From the NCBI RefSeq assembly GCF_000306965.1, contig NZ_JH976437.1:37395-101394 (forward strand): DNA of 64,000 nucleotides, read 5' to 3'. Positions 49,912-60,803 of this stretch are shown here, piece after piece. The stretch is from Amphibacillus jilinensis Y1. GTDB lineage: Bacteria; Bacillota; Bacilli; Bacillales; Amphibacillaceae. The notes under the pieces were generated by a model. That model ran no database searches. It saw nothing but the letters and a program-made list of their open reading frames with translations, and was not told where the DNA came from. The position numbers and the translations under genes are program-made. Every line of letters begins with the position of its first letter. Position 1 is the first letter of the stretch.

Positions 49912-49956
49912 CCTTTCCTTCCGTTGTTATCCTAATAACTATTATGGAAAGAAAGG
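49912..49956 (-). promoter_or_regulatory. Hairpin over the ribosome site of the zinc-ribbon gene
   Basis: CCTTTCCTTCC and GGAAAGAAAGG form an 11-bp stem with one mismatch and a 23-nt loop. On the minus strand it is followed by ATGTTTTTTAATG, where the final ATG is the gene start. It may be a recD2 terminator or a translation-control stem. Confidence 0.5.
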
Positions 49957-50036
49957 GCGTTATTTAAACCTATAAAATAAATATTTCATTGTTTGAATCA
50001 ATTTCACAATTCATTCTTAATGTCATAAAGGTTAGA

Positions 50037-52370
50037 TTAAGTCAAAAAATCAAATGGTGAAAGACTAGCCTCTTCGTCAATCGCTTTTTCTATTTGATTA
50101 GCATATTGATCATCAGCCAAAATACGGCTTAAACGCTCCTTCAATGTTGTATGCCGTCTACGTGTGTCCTCTTCGTTAACACCCGATAAAAAAGCCTGTT
50201 GATTACCACATATAATTAATGATTGTTTTGCCCTCGTAACCGCAGTGTAGAGTAAATTCTTTTTTAACATCCGCCGATAACTCATATCTACCGGCATCAC
50301 AATAATCGGAAATTCACTACCTTGAGATTTGTGAATCGAAATACAATAGGCATGCATGATATTCAGTAAATCTTTACGATTATAAACGACATCATTGTCA
50401 TCATAAGAGACGACAAGCTGTTCTTCTTGCTCGACATTCTCTGATTCTTTAAAAATAGCGGTAATTTGACCAATATCGCCATTAAAAACACCATCATCAG
50501 GTTGATTAACCAGTTGAATCACTTTATCACCGGTTCGAAAGGTCGCATCCTTAGTCCTCATTTCTCTTACGTCTTTTCTTTTCGGGTTAACGATCGCTTG
50601 GATCGTTTGATTAATTTGATGAATTCCAATATTTGTTTTATACATAGGAGCTAATATTTGCATATCCTTTAACTCAAAACCTTTATCTAAAGCTTTTTTA
50701 ACAATCTGTTTTAATAGGTCAAGAATTGTCTGTGATTGACAAGGAATAAAGTTAAAGTCATTAGATTTGTCCAATGAATCACGCTCAACCTGATTGTGTT
50801 TAATCTGGTGAGCCAGTGTAATAATCTTAGAACCTTCCTTTTGTCGATAAACTTCATCAAGTTGAACCGCTGTTATTTGTTGACTAGCTATTAAATCGGC
50901 TAAAACTTGGCCAGGTCCCACAGAAGGTAACTGATCCTCATCACCCACTAGCAAAACCTGCATATCGCTTGGAATGGCCTTAAAGAGTTGATTAGCTAAA
51001 AAGATATCAACCATAGAGAATTCATCGACAACCAGAAAGCGTCCTTGCAACTGATTTTCTTCATTCTTTTCAAAGCCTTCATGCCCATCCCAGCCCAAAA
51101 GTCGGTGTATCGTTAAGGCAGGAAGGCCTGTGGATTCAGTCATTCTTTTAGCTGCCCGTCCCGTCGGAGCCGTTAAAATAAATGGGAATTTTGCTTTACT
51201 ATCGTAATCTGATAAATCTAATGAAAGCTGATGCAGTGAACTAAAAGCACGCAGGATCCCTTTAATAACGGTTGTTTTTCCAGTACCAGGCCCACCTGTT
51301 AGGATCATAAGCTTTTCAGCTAATGCTTGTTTGATCGCTAAATACTGTTCTTTACCATAACTAATCGTCTCTTCTTCTTCTATTTCCCCTACCACTTTTA
51401 ACAAATCTGCTTCAACTATTTCTTGGTCATGAGGGTTGGAAATAAGTCGGTTTAATTGCGTACAAAAACCCGCTTCAGCATAATAAAGAACAGGCAAATA
51501 AACCCTTTCCTCATCAATAACTAGAAAATCCTCTTCTTCCATTTCAATTAATTGCTGATTAATCTGTGTCACTTCAATTTGATAACGTTGTGCCTCTAAT
51601 AGTTTATTTACACGTTGAATAAGCGTTTCGAACGGAAGATAAACATGTCCTTCTTGCATAGACTCATGTAGACTGTATAAACAGCCTGCTCGAATGCGTG
51701 ATGGATGATTTAAAGCAAGGTCATTTTGAACAGCAATTAAATCTGCACGGTGAAAACCAAATCCTTCAATATCAAAAACATATTGATAAGGGTTAGACAT
51801 TAAAACATCTATCGCTTGCTCTTGATAAACCTGATAGATTTTTTGAGCCATCTTCAACCCGATCCCGAATTTCGACAGATGAACAACAATATGGTCAAAG
51901 CCTTGATGCTCTCTTAAGCGTGTAGCGAGGGTTTCTTGACGTTCCTTATTCATCCCTTTTATTGAGCTAAGTACATCTGAATGATTAAGTATTTTAGAAA
52001 TAGCCGTTTCGCCTAATTGATCGACAATCCTTGTTGCAATCGTTTTACCTATACCTTGAAACAGGTCACTAGACAAATAGGCAATTAAACCTTCTTTAGT
52101 ATCTGGTAAATAACGATTGTAATGGGAAACTTCATATTGAAGACCAAATTTTTTATGTTCAACGAATTCACCATAAAAAAGATAAGCTTCACCTGGTAGC
52201 AATTCACTAAAATACCCTTTGACAACAAGGTCAGGTTCCTTGTAATCCTCATTTGTCTCTAATACTTTAACTTTTGCAATGGAAAAATGCTCAGTCTGAT
52301 TATTATAAATGGTATAAATGAGCTCTCCTTTTATGTAGCGCTTCTCTTCATTGCTTTGCTTTTCTTCCAT
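50037..52370 (-). CDS. recD2: ATP-dependent DNA helicase RecD2
   Basis: 777 residues. An N-terminal OB/HhH region (FQGIGKTIATRIVDQLG) not found in RecD, then superfamily 1B helicase motifs: LTGGPGTGKTTVIKG (Walker A), VVDEFSMVD (motif II) and a C-terminal ISIHKSQGSEFP. RecD2 is a 5' to 3' helicase without RecBC partners, important for fork maintenance and mismatch repair. It follows the TPR gene by 15 bp. Confidence 0.95.
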   Translation of the reverse strand: MEEKQSNEEKRYIKGELIYTIYNNQTEHFSIAKVKVLETNEDYKEPDLVVKGYFSELLPGEAYLFYGEFVEHKKFGLQYEVSHYNRYLPDTKEGLIAYLSSDLFQGIGKTIATRIVDQLGETAISKILNHSDVLSSIKGMNKERQETLATRLREHQGFDHIVVHLSKFGIGLKMAQKIYQVYQEQAIDVLMSNPYQYVFDIEGFGFHRADLIAVQNDLALNHPSRIRAGCLYSLHESMQEGHVYLPFETLIQRVNKLLEAQRYQIEVTQINQQLIEMEEEDFLVIDEERVYLPVLYYAEAGFCTQLNRLISNPHDQEIVEADLLKVVGEIEEEETISYGKEQYLAIKQALAEKLMILTGGPGTGKTTVIKGILRAFSSLHQLSLDLSDYDSKAKFPFILTAPTGRAAKRMTESTGLPALTIHRLLGWDGHEGFEKNEENQLQGRFLVVDEFSMVDIFLANQLFKAIPSDMQVLLVGDEDQLPSVGPGQVLADLIASQQITAVQLDEVYRQKEGSKIITLAHQIKHNQVERDSLDKSNDFNFIPCQSQTILDLLKQIVKKALDKGFELKDMQILAPMYKTNIGIHQINQTIQAIVNPKRKDVREMRTKDATFRTGDKVIQLVNQPDDGVFNGDIGQITAIFKESENVEQEEQLVVSYDDNDVVYNRKDLLNIMHAYCISIHKSQGSEFPIIVMPVDMSYRRMLKKNLLYTAVTRAKQSLIICGNQQAFLSGVNEEDTRRRHTTLKERLSRILADDQYANQIEKAIDEEASLSPFDFLT

Positions 52371-52385
52371 TACAAATTACCCCTT

Positions 52386-53060
52386 TTAATCCTGATCCTC
52401 TTCTAATATGTATTGCACCTGTGCTAAAGTTTGCTTCGCCATCTCATGTTCAGAATCGATTGCTAACACTTTTTGTAAATACGTTATCGCTTGATCAGTC
52501 TGCTCTTGATATAGGAAAGCGATCGCTAGATTATAATATGCATCACTATGCATCGGATCTTTTTCTATCACTTCACGAAATAAATGGGTGGCTTTATCAA
52601 GTTGATCCGTTTGTGCCAATGCTAACCCGTATTGAAAAGCTATTTCTATATCTTCTGTTTTCAACTCTCTTGCACGTTGAAAGTATGGTAACGCGTGAAT
52701 AGTATCAGACAAGTTTTGATAGGATAACCCTAGCATAAAATAAACATCTGTTTCTTCTAAACCGCTTGTAAGTGCATCTTTATAATACTTCGTGGCTTGC
52801 TTATACTTTTCCTGCTCAAAATACAGATTACCTAACCCATAAAAGGCAGTCGCTGCATTTTGATCCAAGGCAATCGCACGTTGAAAAAAATGTTCAGCTC
52901 GAGTAGAATCACCAACATGTAGTAACACATTACCAAAATTAATATACCCAATTGGATCATCAGGAGATTGCTCTATATAAGCTTGAAAACTAGCTGCTGC
53001 CCCCTGATAATCTTGATGCTTCATTTGTTCTATTCCTTGGGCAAGCGAATCCATTTCCAT
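52386..53060 (-). CDS. yrrB: Tetratricopeptide-repeat protein YrrB
   Basis: 224 residues composed of about six TPR units, for example AASFQAYIEQSPDDPIGYIN, ERAFFQRAIALDQN-like and SDAYYNLAIAFLYQEQTD. TPR proteins are adaptors; no partner is known here. It lies between mnmA and recD2, as in B. subtilis yrrB. No signal peptide, so it is cytoplasmic. Confidence 0.88.
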   Translation of the reverse strand: MEMDSLAQGIEQMKHQDYQGAAASFQAYIEQSPDDPIGYINFGNVLLHVGDSTRAEHFFQRAIALDQNAATAFYGLGNLYFEQEKYKQATKYYKDALTSGLEETDVYFMLGLSYQNLSDTIHALPYFQRARELKTEDIEIAFQYGLALAQTDQLDKATHLFREVIEKDPMHSDAYYNLAIAFLYQEQTDQAITYLQKVLAIDSEHEMAKQTLAQVQYILEEDQD

Positions 53061-53156
53061 CCACCTCTCTCAACTTACAGTAAAAACTAGGAAAATACAG
53101 AACGTACGTCTACGGTTCTGTATTTTTCAAGTAAGATTATATCTTCTTGCTAGATG

Positions 53157-53212
53157 TTAAAACGAACCTTCAATCAGTGAACCTTTTACGGCCGATTATT
53201 ACAGTTATAAAC
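53157..53212. repeat. Dispersed repeat R1, copy d (internal deletion)
   Basis: TTAAAACGAACCTTCAATCA joins directly to TTTTACGGCCGATTATTACA, i.e. both ends of R1 with the middle missing. It lies between mnmA and yrrB and ends just 7 bp before the mnmA stop codon. Confidence 0.65.
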
Positions 53213-53218
53213 ATAACC

Positions 53219-54346
<1,128 letters not shown>

Positions 54347-54349
54347 TTA

Positions 54350-55492
54350 TCATTTTTTAGTTAACCTGTTGACGACACGAGCAACACGGGTGGCTGCTTC
54401 AATCATCTGATCTTGATTATTAGCTAGACCAAAGCTAAAACGAATGGAATTTTGCGTTCGAGGATCATCAGCACCATACATCGCCACTAACACATGTGAT
54501 GATTGAAGTGATCCCGCTGTACAAGCACTTCCACTTGAGGCAGCAACTCCCTCAAGATCTAAGTTCATTAACAACGATTCAACATTCGTGTTAGGGAAGC
54601 TGACATTTAAAATAGTAGGTGATTGGTTGTCGTATTGACCGTTGACCACAAACTCACACGCAGCCTTTAATTGCGTGTAAAACTGTTCATTATATTGCTT
54701 ATACCGTTCAAAATTTAAATAATTATTTTCTTCAATCACTTCAATAGCACGTTTCATCCCAACAATAGCCGGGAGGTTTTCTGTTCCAGCCCTTTTTAAG
54801 CGCTCTTGTGCTCCTCCGTGTGATAAAGCGGTAAACTTCACGCCTTGTTTCGCATAAAGAAAGCCCACCCCTTTTGGACCATTAAACTTATGAGCTGTTA
54901 TCGACATTAAGTCAACACCTAAGTCGGTAACATTTATGGGCTTAAGCCCATAAGCTTGTACTGCGTCCGTATGAAAATAAGCTTGGTGACTTTCTAGTAA
55001 AGTTGCTATTTGCTTAATCGGCTGTATGGCACCTGTTTCATTATTAATCATCATAATGGAAACGAGGATGGTATCTTCTCTTAAATGTTTTTTAAACATT
55101 TCAATGTCCACTTGTCCATACGCATCCACAGGCAAATAAGTCACTTCAAAACCGATAGCTTCTAGGTGTTCAGCGGCATGTAAGATACCGTGGTGTTCAA
55201 TTTGAGTCGTGATGATGTGTTTTCCTTTGTTTTTATTTGCTTGTGCAACCCCGATTAAAGCAATATTGTCTGCTTCTGTGCCTCCACTTGTAAAATATAC
55301 TTCTTTTTCGTCTGCCCCAATCGAACGTGCCAAATAACGTCTACTTTCGTCAAGTAAAGCTCGAGCATGTCTGCCAAATCCATGTATACTTGAAGGGTTA
55401 CCAAACGATTCTTCCATTACTTCGCTCATAGTTTTAATAACCTCGGGATGTATCGGTGTTGTTGCAGCATGATCTAGATAAATGGTATCCAC
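54350..55492 (-). CDS. iscS: Cysteine desulfurase (YrvO type)
   Basis: 380 residues from GTG at 55492, with GGGAGG 8 nt upstream; a longer frame would read through that site. PLP lysine in SITAHKFNGPKG, active Cys in SSGSACTAGSLQSSH, and N-terminal YLDHAATTP. In B. subtilis YrvO feeds sulfur to MnmA, and here the two genes are 21 bp apart. It lies in a cymR-iscS-mnmA operon. Confidence 0.94.
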   Translation of the reverse strand: MDTIYLDHAATTPIHPEVIKTMSEVMEESFGNPSSIHGFGRHARALLDESRRYLARSIGADEKEVYFTSGGTEADNIALIGVAQANKNKGKHIITTQIEHHGILHAAEHLEAIGFEVTYLPVDAYGQVDIEMFKKHLREDTILVSIMMINNETGAIQPIKQIATLLESHQAYFHTDAVQAYGLKPINVTDLGVDLMSITAHKFNGPKGVGFLYAKQGVKFTALSHGGAQERLKRAGTENLPAIVGMKRAIEVIEENNYLNFERYKQYNEQFYTQLKAACEFVVNGQYDNQSPTILNVSFPNTNVESLLMNLDLEGVAASSGSACTAGSLQSSHVLVAMYGADDPRTQNSIRFSFGLANNQDQMIEAATRVARVVNRLTKK

Positions 55493-55518
55493 TATGCATA
55501 CCTCCCTGCTCAAAATTC

Positions 55519-55938
55519 TCAAATGTAAAACATATATGGTTCGTTATCTTCAAGTTGATCATATTTTGATAAATCATCTAATGTCGTTGTATCGAGTACA
55601 TTTTTTACTGCATCACGAATTCTTATCCATAAAGCCTGCTTAGCGGGTTCTTCATTTTCAATACCTTCCACAGGTGTAATAGGCCCTTCTAATATACGAA
55701 TAATGTCGCCTGCTGTAATCTCATTAGCAGCCTTTGCTAACATATAGCCGCCATATGCTCCTCTAATACTCTTGACAAGACCGGCATTACGTAATGCCGG
55801 AACAAGCTGTTCAAGATAATGCTCTGACAAATCATGGCTCTGTGCAATACTTTTTAATGACATTGGACGTTCGCCAGTATGTTTAGCTAATGCAATCATC
55901 ACGGTTAAACCGTAACGGCCTTTGGTTGAAATTTTCAT
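55519..55938 (-). CDS. cymR: Cysteine metabolism repressor CymR (Rrf2 family)
   Basis: 139 residues. Winged helix with MKISTKGRYGLTVMIALA and LSEHYLEQLVPALRNAGLV, then IRGAYGGYMLAK and the C-terminal EPYMFYI tail seen in CymR. No Cys residues, so it is not an Fe-S type Rrf2 protein. It represses sulfur and cysteine genes with CysK as co-repressor. It is first of the cymR-iscS-mnmA operon. Confidence 0.93.
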   Translation of the reverse strand: MKISTKGRYGLTVMIALAKHTGERPMSLKSIAQSHDLSEHYLEQLVPALRNAGLVKSIRGAYGGYMLAKAANEITAGDIIRILEGPITPVEGIENEEPAKQALWIRIRDAVKNVLDTTTLDDLSKYDQLEDNEPYMFYI

Positions 55939-56007
55939 AATGACCCTCTCCTATACCTTTAACCAATAAAATTCTATTTAACTTATTCATTCTTTAGCTA
56001 CTTCGCT

Positions 56008-56016
56008 ATTATAGCA
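56008..56016 (-). promoter_or_regulatory. Extended -10 promoter of cymR
   Basis: On the minus strand TGCTATAAT, a perfect -10 with the TGn extension; the -35 (TGCAAG, 17 bp upstream) is weak. About 70 bp upstream of cymR. Confidence 0.45.
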
Positions 56017-56088
56017 TGAATTATTTATTACTTGCATTTCAACGCTGAAATAAGTACGATGAAAGCAATCCTAACCATTTATCCTATA

Positions 56089-56242
56089 TATAAAACGAAC
56101 CTTCAATTGTGGACGTTTTTGTTCTTCGCCCACTGGTTAGTTGAGTCGATCAGGACATTAGCGTCCGTTATCCCTGCCTAAATAGATTTACTTTACTCTC
56201 TGATTTGGCTGAATATTTTACGGGTGGCTAACTGTGGTAAAG
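56089..56242. repeat. Dispersed repeat R1, copy e
   Basis: TATAAAACGAACCTTCAATT, then GTTGAGTCGATCAGGACATT, AGCGTCCGTTATC, CCTAAATAGATTTACT, TTTTACGGGTGGCTAACTGT. Full-length relative of copy b; the loop hairpin is degenerate (CAATTGTGG / CCACTGG-like). It sits in the 519-bp cymR-rarA divergent space, where no gene is seen. Confidence 0.8.
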
Positions 56243-56457
56243 TCAAACTTACGATTCTTCTACAAGCTCAGGAGGGTGTCATGCTTCCTATATAAGACAC
56301 CCTATCGTTTTAAAAACAACTAAGTAGGAATGAAATAAAATCGTTCACTATGCTACTCTACAAATGTAGAATATTCTAAACGATAGAAATAACTAAAGTC
56401 AAGTCAAATACATTTTTAGCTTTGCTACTTTTAACAAAATGAAGGAGTTATTAATAT

Positions 56458-57729
56458 ATGGTACAACAACCTTTAGCTTACAGACTACGTCCTGCTCATA
56501 TTGATGACATTATTGGTCAAGACCATCTTGTAGGAGAGTGCAAAACCATTCGTCGTATGATTGATGCTGAACGACTCACATCTATGATTTTATTTGGCCC
56601 CCCAGGAACAGGGAAAACATCGATGGCTATAGCATTAGCGAAATCCTTAAACTTACGTTACAAACTTTTAAATGCTGTAATAGACAAAAAGAAAGAGATG
56701 GAGATAGCGGTTGAAGAGGCAAAAATGTCTGGCACATTAGTCATCATTTTGGATGAAGTGCATCGGTTAGACAAAGGCAAGCAAGATTACTTGCTGCCTC
56801 ATGTTGAAAGCAATCTGATTACTTTAATCGGCTGCACAACAAGTAATCCGTATCACGCAATAAACCCTGCGATCCGGAGCCGTGTTCATTTATTTGAGTT
56901 GCATCAACTTAGCACGACTGAAATTAAACAAGCGTTAGCTCGCGCCATTGACGATGTCGAGCATGGGCTTGGAAATCGGCAACTAAGCATTACACCGGAA
57001 GCTCTTGATCACTTCGCGCAATCAGCTAATGGTGATTTACGCGCTGCATTAAATGGATTAGAACTAGCTGCCTTCTCCACTAAGACATCTGCTAATCAAA
57101 TCGTTAATGTTGATTTAACCGTAGCTGAATCTTGTATGCAGAAAAAAAGTTTTTCCCATGATAAAAATGGTGACGCCCACTACGATGTACTTTCTGCTTT
57201 TCAAAAGTCAATCCGAGGGAGTGATGTAAATGCCGCCTTACACTACCTAGCGCGTTTGATTGAAGCTGGTGACTTGGATAGCATAGCACGACGCATGACA
57301 GTGATCGCCTATGAAGATATTGGCCTGGCTAATCCTCAAGCAGGTCCACGTACTTTAGCCGCTATTGAAGCTGCTGAACGAATTGGGTTTCCAGAAGCAC
57401 GGATCCCCTTAGCTGTTGCTATCGTCGAGCTATGTTTATCACCAAAGTCTAACTCAGCTTATAAAGCATTGGATGAAGCGCTCTATGATATTAGGCACGG
57501 ACAAATTGGTGATGTTCCAATACATTTAAAAGATAGCCATTACCAAGGAGCAAGTAAACTTGGACGTGGTGTAGAGTATAAATATCCACACAATTATCCG
57601 GGTGGCTGGATTAAACAACAATACTTACCTGACCCTTTAAAAGATAAAAAATATTATAAACCATTAGATACCGGCAAATTTGAACGGGCATTAAAACAGA
57701 TGTACGAGCAATTAAATAATCATGAATAA
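56458..57729 (+). CDS. rarA: Replication-associated recombination protein RarA (MgsA)
   Basis: 423 residues. AAA+ ATPase: ILFGPPGTGKTSMA (Walker A), VIILDEVHRLDK (Walker B), sensor residues in TTSNPYHAINPAIRSR, and a C-terminal tetramerisation domain (SKSNSAYKALDEAL, GGWIKQQYLPD). It acts at stalled forks. AAGGAG precedes the ATG at good spacing. Divergent from cymR and followed by rsfA. Confidence 0.95.
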   Translation: MVQQPLAYRLRPAHIDDIIGQDHLVGECKTIRRMIDAERLTSMILFGPPGTGKTSMAIALAKSLNLRYKLLNAVIDKKKEMEIAVEEAKMSGTLVIILDEVHRLDKGKQDYLLPHVESNLITLIGCTTSNPYHAINPAIRSRVHLFELHQLSTTEIKQALARAIDDVEHGLGNRQLSITPEALDHFAQSANGDLRAALNGLELAAFSTKTSANQIVNVDLTVAESCMQKKSFSHDKNGDAHYDVLSAFQKSIRGSDVNAALHYLARLIEAGDLDSIARRMTVIAYEDIGLANPQAGPRTLAAIEAAERIGFPEARIPLAVAIVELCLSPKSNSAYKALDEALYDIRHGQIGDVPIHLKDSHYQGASKLGRGVEYKYPHNYPGGWIKQQYLPDPLKDKKYYKPLDTGKFERALKQMYEQLNNHE

Positions 57730-57819
57730 ATAAACTAGGTTTTGACCATACTTTTCTTATAAACAACCTATTGATCTGACAAGTTACTAAGTAGATCAAT
57801 TGACTAAGGAGTGAAAAGA

Positions 57820-58467
57820 ATGGCGAAAGTTAGACAAGATGCTTGGTCACATGAAGATGATCTTCTCTTGGCGGAAACTGTGTTGCGACATATTCGGGAA
57901 GGAAGTACACAATTAAATGCTTTTGAAGAAGTTGGCGATCAACTAAACCGTACCTCAGCCGCTTGCGGATTTAGATGGAATGCTGAAGTTCGACAAAACT
58001 ATGACCAGGCTGTTGCCATTGCCAAGCGTCAAAGAAAGCAAAATAAACGCGAGCAATTACGTCAACATAAACCCAATCAGGCGAGCACCTCCCTCTTTAA
58101 AGAGGAGAATAATGAGCAGGTAGAAAAGCAACTCTACAATCATTCTAAACAAGATACTTTAGATTTAAATGCGGTTATTCATTATTTAGTTGACCTAAAG
58201 AAGCAAACAGAGCAATCTAATAAACAAGTCATGGCATATAGTGAGCTTGAACAGAAGCACCATGCATTAGTTACTGAAAATAAACAGTTAACGCAAGAGG
58301 TTGAATCATTGCAGAAGCAGTTAGAGACGGTTCAAGAAGATTATCAAACTTTCTTAAAGATTATGGACCGCGCAAGAAAAATGGTGGTATTTAGTGACGA
58401 AGATGAGAAAAAACTACCAACTTTTATAATGGACAAAAACGGAAATCTAGAGCAAGTAGCAAGATAA
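57820..58467 (+). CDS. rsfA: RsfA family transcriptional regulator
   Basis: 215 residues from ATG at 57820, with AAGGAG 8 nt upstream. The N-terminal Myb/SANT-like domain (KVRQDAWSHEDDLLLAETVL, NRTSAACGFRWN) defines the RsfA/YlbO group of prespore sigma-F-associated regulators. A C-terminal coiled coil (about 125-180) is predicted. Which paralogue (RsfA or YlbO) is not certain. The B. subtilis position after rarA is held by other genes. Confidence 0.85.
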   Translation: MAKVRQDAWSHEDDLLLAETVLRHIREGSTQLNAFEEVGDQLNRTSAACGFRWNAEVRQNYDQAVAIAKRQRKQNKREQLRQHKPNQASTSLFKEENNEQVEKQLYNHSKQDTLDLNAVIHYLVDLKKQTEQSNKQVMAYSELEQKHHALVTENKQLTQEVESLQKQLETVQEDYQTFLKIMDRARKMVVFSDEDEKKLPTFIMDKNGNLEQVAR

Positions 58468-58604
58468 GTGTGGACTATTATCTAATTAGTGTTCAGACTT
58501 CACAAGACTATCCATACGTTTATCATTGTTGTGTTATACCTCATTAAATGTCATTTACCGTTAAAAGAATATGTTAGAATAGAGAAATTTATCGTTCTCT
58601 ATTA

Positions 58605-58643
58605 AAAAAAGGAGCTGTCCTTTTTAAGCACAGCTCCTTTTTT
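58605..58643. terminator. Strong intrinsic terminator after rsfA
   Basis: AAAAAAGGAGCTGT and ACAGCTCCTTTTTT, 14-bp stem with an 11-nt loop, T-run on both strands. It ends the rarA-rsfA transcript, 137 nt after the rsfA stop. An extended -10 (TGTTAGAAT, 58572-58580) just upstream also allows a short RNA. Confidence 0.85.
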
Positions 58644-58686
58644 ATAGAAAGATCTTCAAATAAATCAATGACCATACATGAATAGA

Positions 58687-58718
58687 AAGCGCTCATTTCA
58701 CTAGTGAAATGAGCGCTT
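58687..58718. terminator. 32-bp perfect palindrome downstream of 6S RNA
   Basis: AAGCGCTCATTTCAC, TA, and the mirror image, a perfect palindrome of 32 bp. It is 17 bp past the predicted 6S RNA 3' end and may terminate it on the minus strand, although the T-tract (TTTCTATTC) is short. Confidence 0.6.
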
Positions 58719-58734
58719 ATTAGTTGGTCAATAA

Positions 58735-58921
58735 ATCAATCCCGATCGTGCCGTCTAAATAAAAAGTTTTGAACCCGCTCTTGGCAGGTGGGTGCTTTGT
58801 CCCCTGCTTTTTACTTCCTCAACACAACAACAAGGCATGTAATCCACAAGGAAACGTCAAGCTCCCGACTTTATAATGTTCGGTCAAAACATTAATAATT
58901 TCAACGCACACATCAGGATTT
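58735..58921 (-). ncRNA. ssrS: 6S RNA (SsrS type)
   Basis: The minus strand contains GACGTTTCCTTGTGGATTAC, ATGCCTTG and CCTGCCAAGAGCGGGTTCAAA, which I recognise as conserved parts of Bacillus 6S-1 RNA. The ends pair: AATCC, GAT, GTG near 58920 with CAC, ATC, GGATT near 58740, giving a closed rod of about 187 nt. It binds the sigma-A holoenzyme and mimics an open promoter. The position near aspS matches B. subtilis bsrA. Confidence 0.88.
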
Positions 58922-58952
58922 GTTAACCGATTCATTATTGACTTCTGTACAT

Positions 58953-58981
58953 ATATTAGCATATATCAAACAAATAATCAA
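58953..58981 (-). promoter_or_regulatory. Candidate promoter of 6S RNA
   Basis: On the minus strand TTGATT, 17-bp spacer, TAATAT, about 30 bp upstream of the 6S 5' end. The distance would imply 5' processing or a longer primary transcript. Confidence 0.4.
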
Positions 58982-59007
58982 GCAATTATGCAAAGGGTTA
59001 CAACGTC

Positions 59008-60789
59008 CTACTCTTCTTTATTTCCTTTGTTTAATCGTTGTAAATGAAGTTCGTCTAATTGCTTTGAACTTACTTGTCCAGGCGCATTTGTCAATGGATC
59101 TGAAGCTGATGCTGTTTTAGGAAATAGTATCGTGTCTCGTAAATTTGTTTTACCAGCTAACAGCATAACTAAACGGTCAAAGCCTAAAGCAATACCGCCG
59201 TGTGGAGGAGCACCGTACTCAAGAGCCTGTAACAGGAAGTCAAACTGCTCACTCGCTTCTTCTTTTGAAAAACCAAGCACCTTAAACATTTGCTCCTGTA
59301 ACGCCTTTTGATGAATACGAAGTGAACCGCCTCCTAGTTCAAATCCATTGAGAACTAGATCATAGGCCTCTGCTTTAACAGAGCCAGGATCTGTTTCAAG
59401 TTTATCCAAATCAGATGCGATCGGTGATGTAAATGGATGATGTGCTGCAAAATAGCGACCAGCATCTTCATCATACTCTAATAGTGGCCAATCCGTTACC
59501 CATAAGAAGTTGAATTGATCGGTATCAATTAAATCTAATTCCTTTGCTAACTTTTGTCTTAGCGCACCTAAACTGTCATACACAACAGACGTTTGATCAG
59601 CAACGAATAAAAGTAAGTCTCCATTCTTTGCAGATAAATGTGTGATTAATTCTGTTTGAGCAGCCTGATCAAAAAACTTAGCTATCGGCCCCTTCAACTC
59701 CCCTTCAACCACTTTTAACCACGCCAAACCTTTAGCGCCATATATCTTAACAAAGTCTGTTAATTTATCAATATCTTTTCTTGAAAATTGCTCAGCTTGG
59801 CCTTCAACATTAATCGCACTTACTTTCCCACCAGATGAAACTGCACTTGAAAACACTTGAAACTCTGAATTGAAAACCAATTTAGATACATCGATAAGTT
59901 CTAATCCGAAACGCGTGTCTGGTTTATCAGAACCATAACGTGACATGGCTTCATCGTAGGTCATTCTTGGTAATGGCAATGAAATATCTTTTCTTTTTAC
60001 ATCTTTGATAATACACTTCATCATTTGCTCTGTCATCTCGATAATTTCATCACTTGTCATAAAAGATGTCTCAATATCAATTTGCGTGAACTCTGGTTGT
60101 CGATCTGCTCGCAAATCTTCATCACGGAAACAACGCGCAAATTGAAAGTAACGTTCAAAGCCAGCCATCATAATTAATTGTTTAAACAGTTGTGGCGATT
60201 GTGGCAAAGCGTAAAAATGCCCCTGATGAACACGACTTGGAACAAGATAGTCTCTTGCACCTTCTGGTGTGCTTTTGGTCAGCATTGGCGTTTCCATTTC
60301 TAAATAACCTTGTTCATTGAGGTATTGTCGAATAACTTGTGAAACATGATGTCGCAATTTAAATGTGTATTGCATCGATTCTCTGCGCAAATCGATATAA
60401 CGATATTTCAAACGAACATCTTCAGAAATATCATCACCTTCCAAAACAGTAAATGGCGGATTTTTAGCTTCATTTAATACCTTGACGTGATTTACCGACA
60501 CTTCAATTTCCCCAGTCTTCAACTTCGTGTTAACCGTTTCAGTATCACGTTTAACAACTTCACCTTCTAGCTCTATGACGTACTCACTTCTCACTGTTTC
60601 AGCTATCAAAAGCGCCTTTTCAGAGATTGCCGGATTAAAAACAGCTTGTACGACACCAGAACGGTCACGCAAATCAATAAAAATCAAGCCACCTAGATCA
60701 CGTCGTTTCTGAACCCATCCTTTAAGTAATACCTTTGTTCCTATATTTTTTTTTGTTAGTTCACCAGCAAGCTGACGTTGTTCTGTCAT
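59008..60789 (-). CDS. aspS: Aspartate--tRNA ligase
   Basis: 593 residues, bacterial type. An anticodon-binding OB domain (1-105), class II core with [40 protein letters not shown] and [16 protein letters not shown], and the bacterial insertion (GAD) domain around 290-410. It charges tRNA-Asp. It is 14 bp after hisS under one T-box. Confidence 0.98.
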   Translation of the reverse strand: MTEQRQLAGELTKKNIGTKVLLKGWVQKRRDLGGLIFIDLRDRSGVVQAVFNPAISEKALLIAETVRSEYVIELEGEVVKRDTETVNTKLKTGEIEVSVNHVKVLNEAKNPPFTVLEGDDISEDVRLKYRYIDLRRESMQYTFKLRHHVSQVIRQYLNEQGYLEMETPMLTKSTPEGARDYLVPSRVHQGHFYALPQSPQLFKQLIMMAGFERYFQFARCFRDEDLRADRQPEFTQIDIETSFMTSDEIIEMTEQMMKCIIKDVKRKDISLPLPRMTYDEAMSRYGSDKPDTRFGLELIDVSKLVFNSEFQVFSSAVSSGGKVSAINVEGQAEQFSRKDIDKLTDFVKIYGAKGLAWLKVVEGELKGPIAKFFDQAAQTELITHLSAKNGDLLLFVADQTSVVYDSLGALRQKLAKELDLIDTDQFNFLWVTDWPLLEYDEDAGRYFAAHHPFTSPIASDLDKLETDPGSVKAEAYDLVLNGFELGGGSLRIHQKALQEQMFKVLGFSKEEASEQFDFLLQALEYGAPPHGGIALGFDRLVMLLAGKTNLRDTILFPKTASASDPLTNAPGQVSSKQLDELHLQRLNKGNKEE

Positions 60790-60803
60790 TAATATAAGCC
60801 CCC

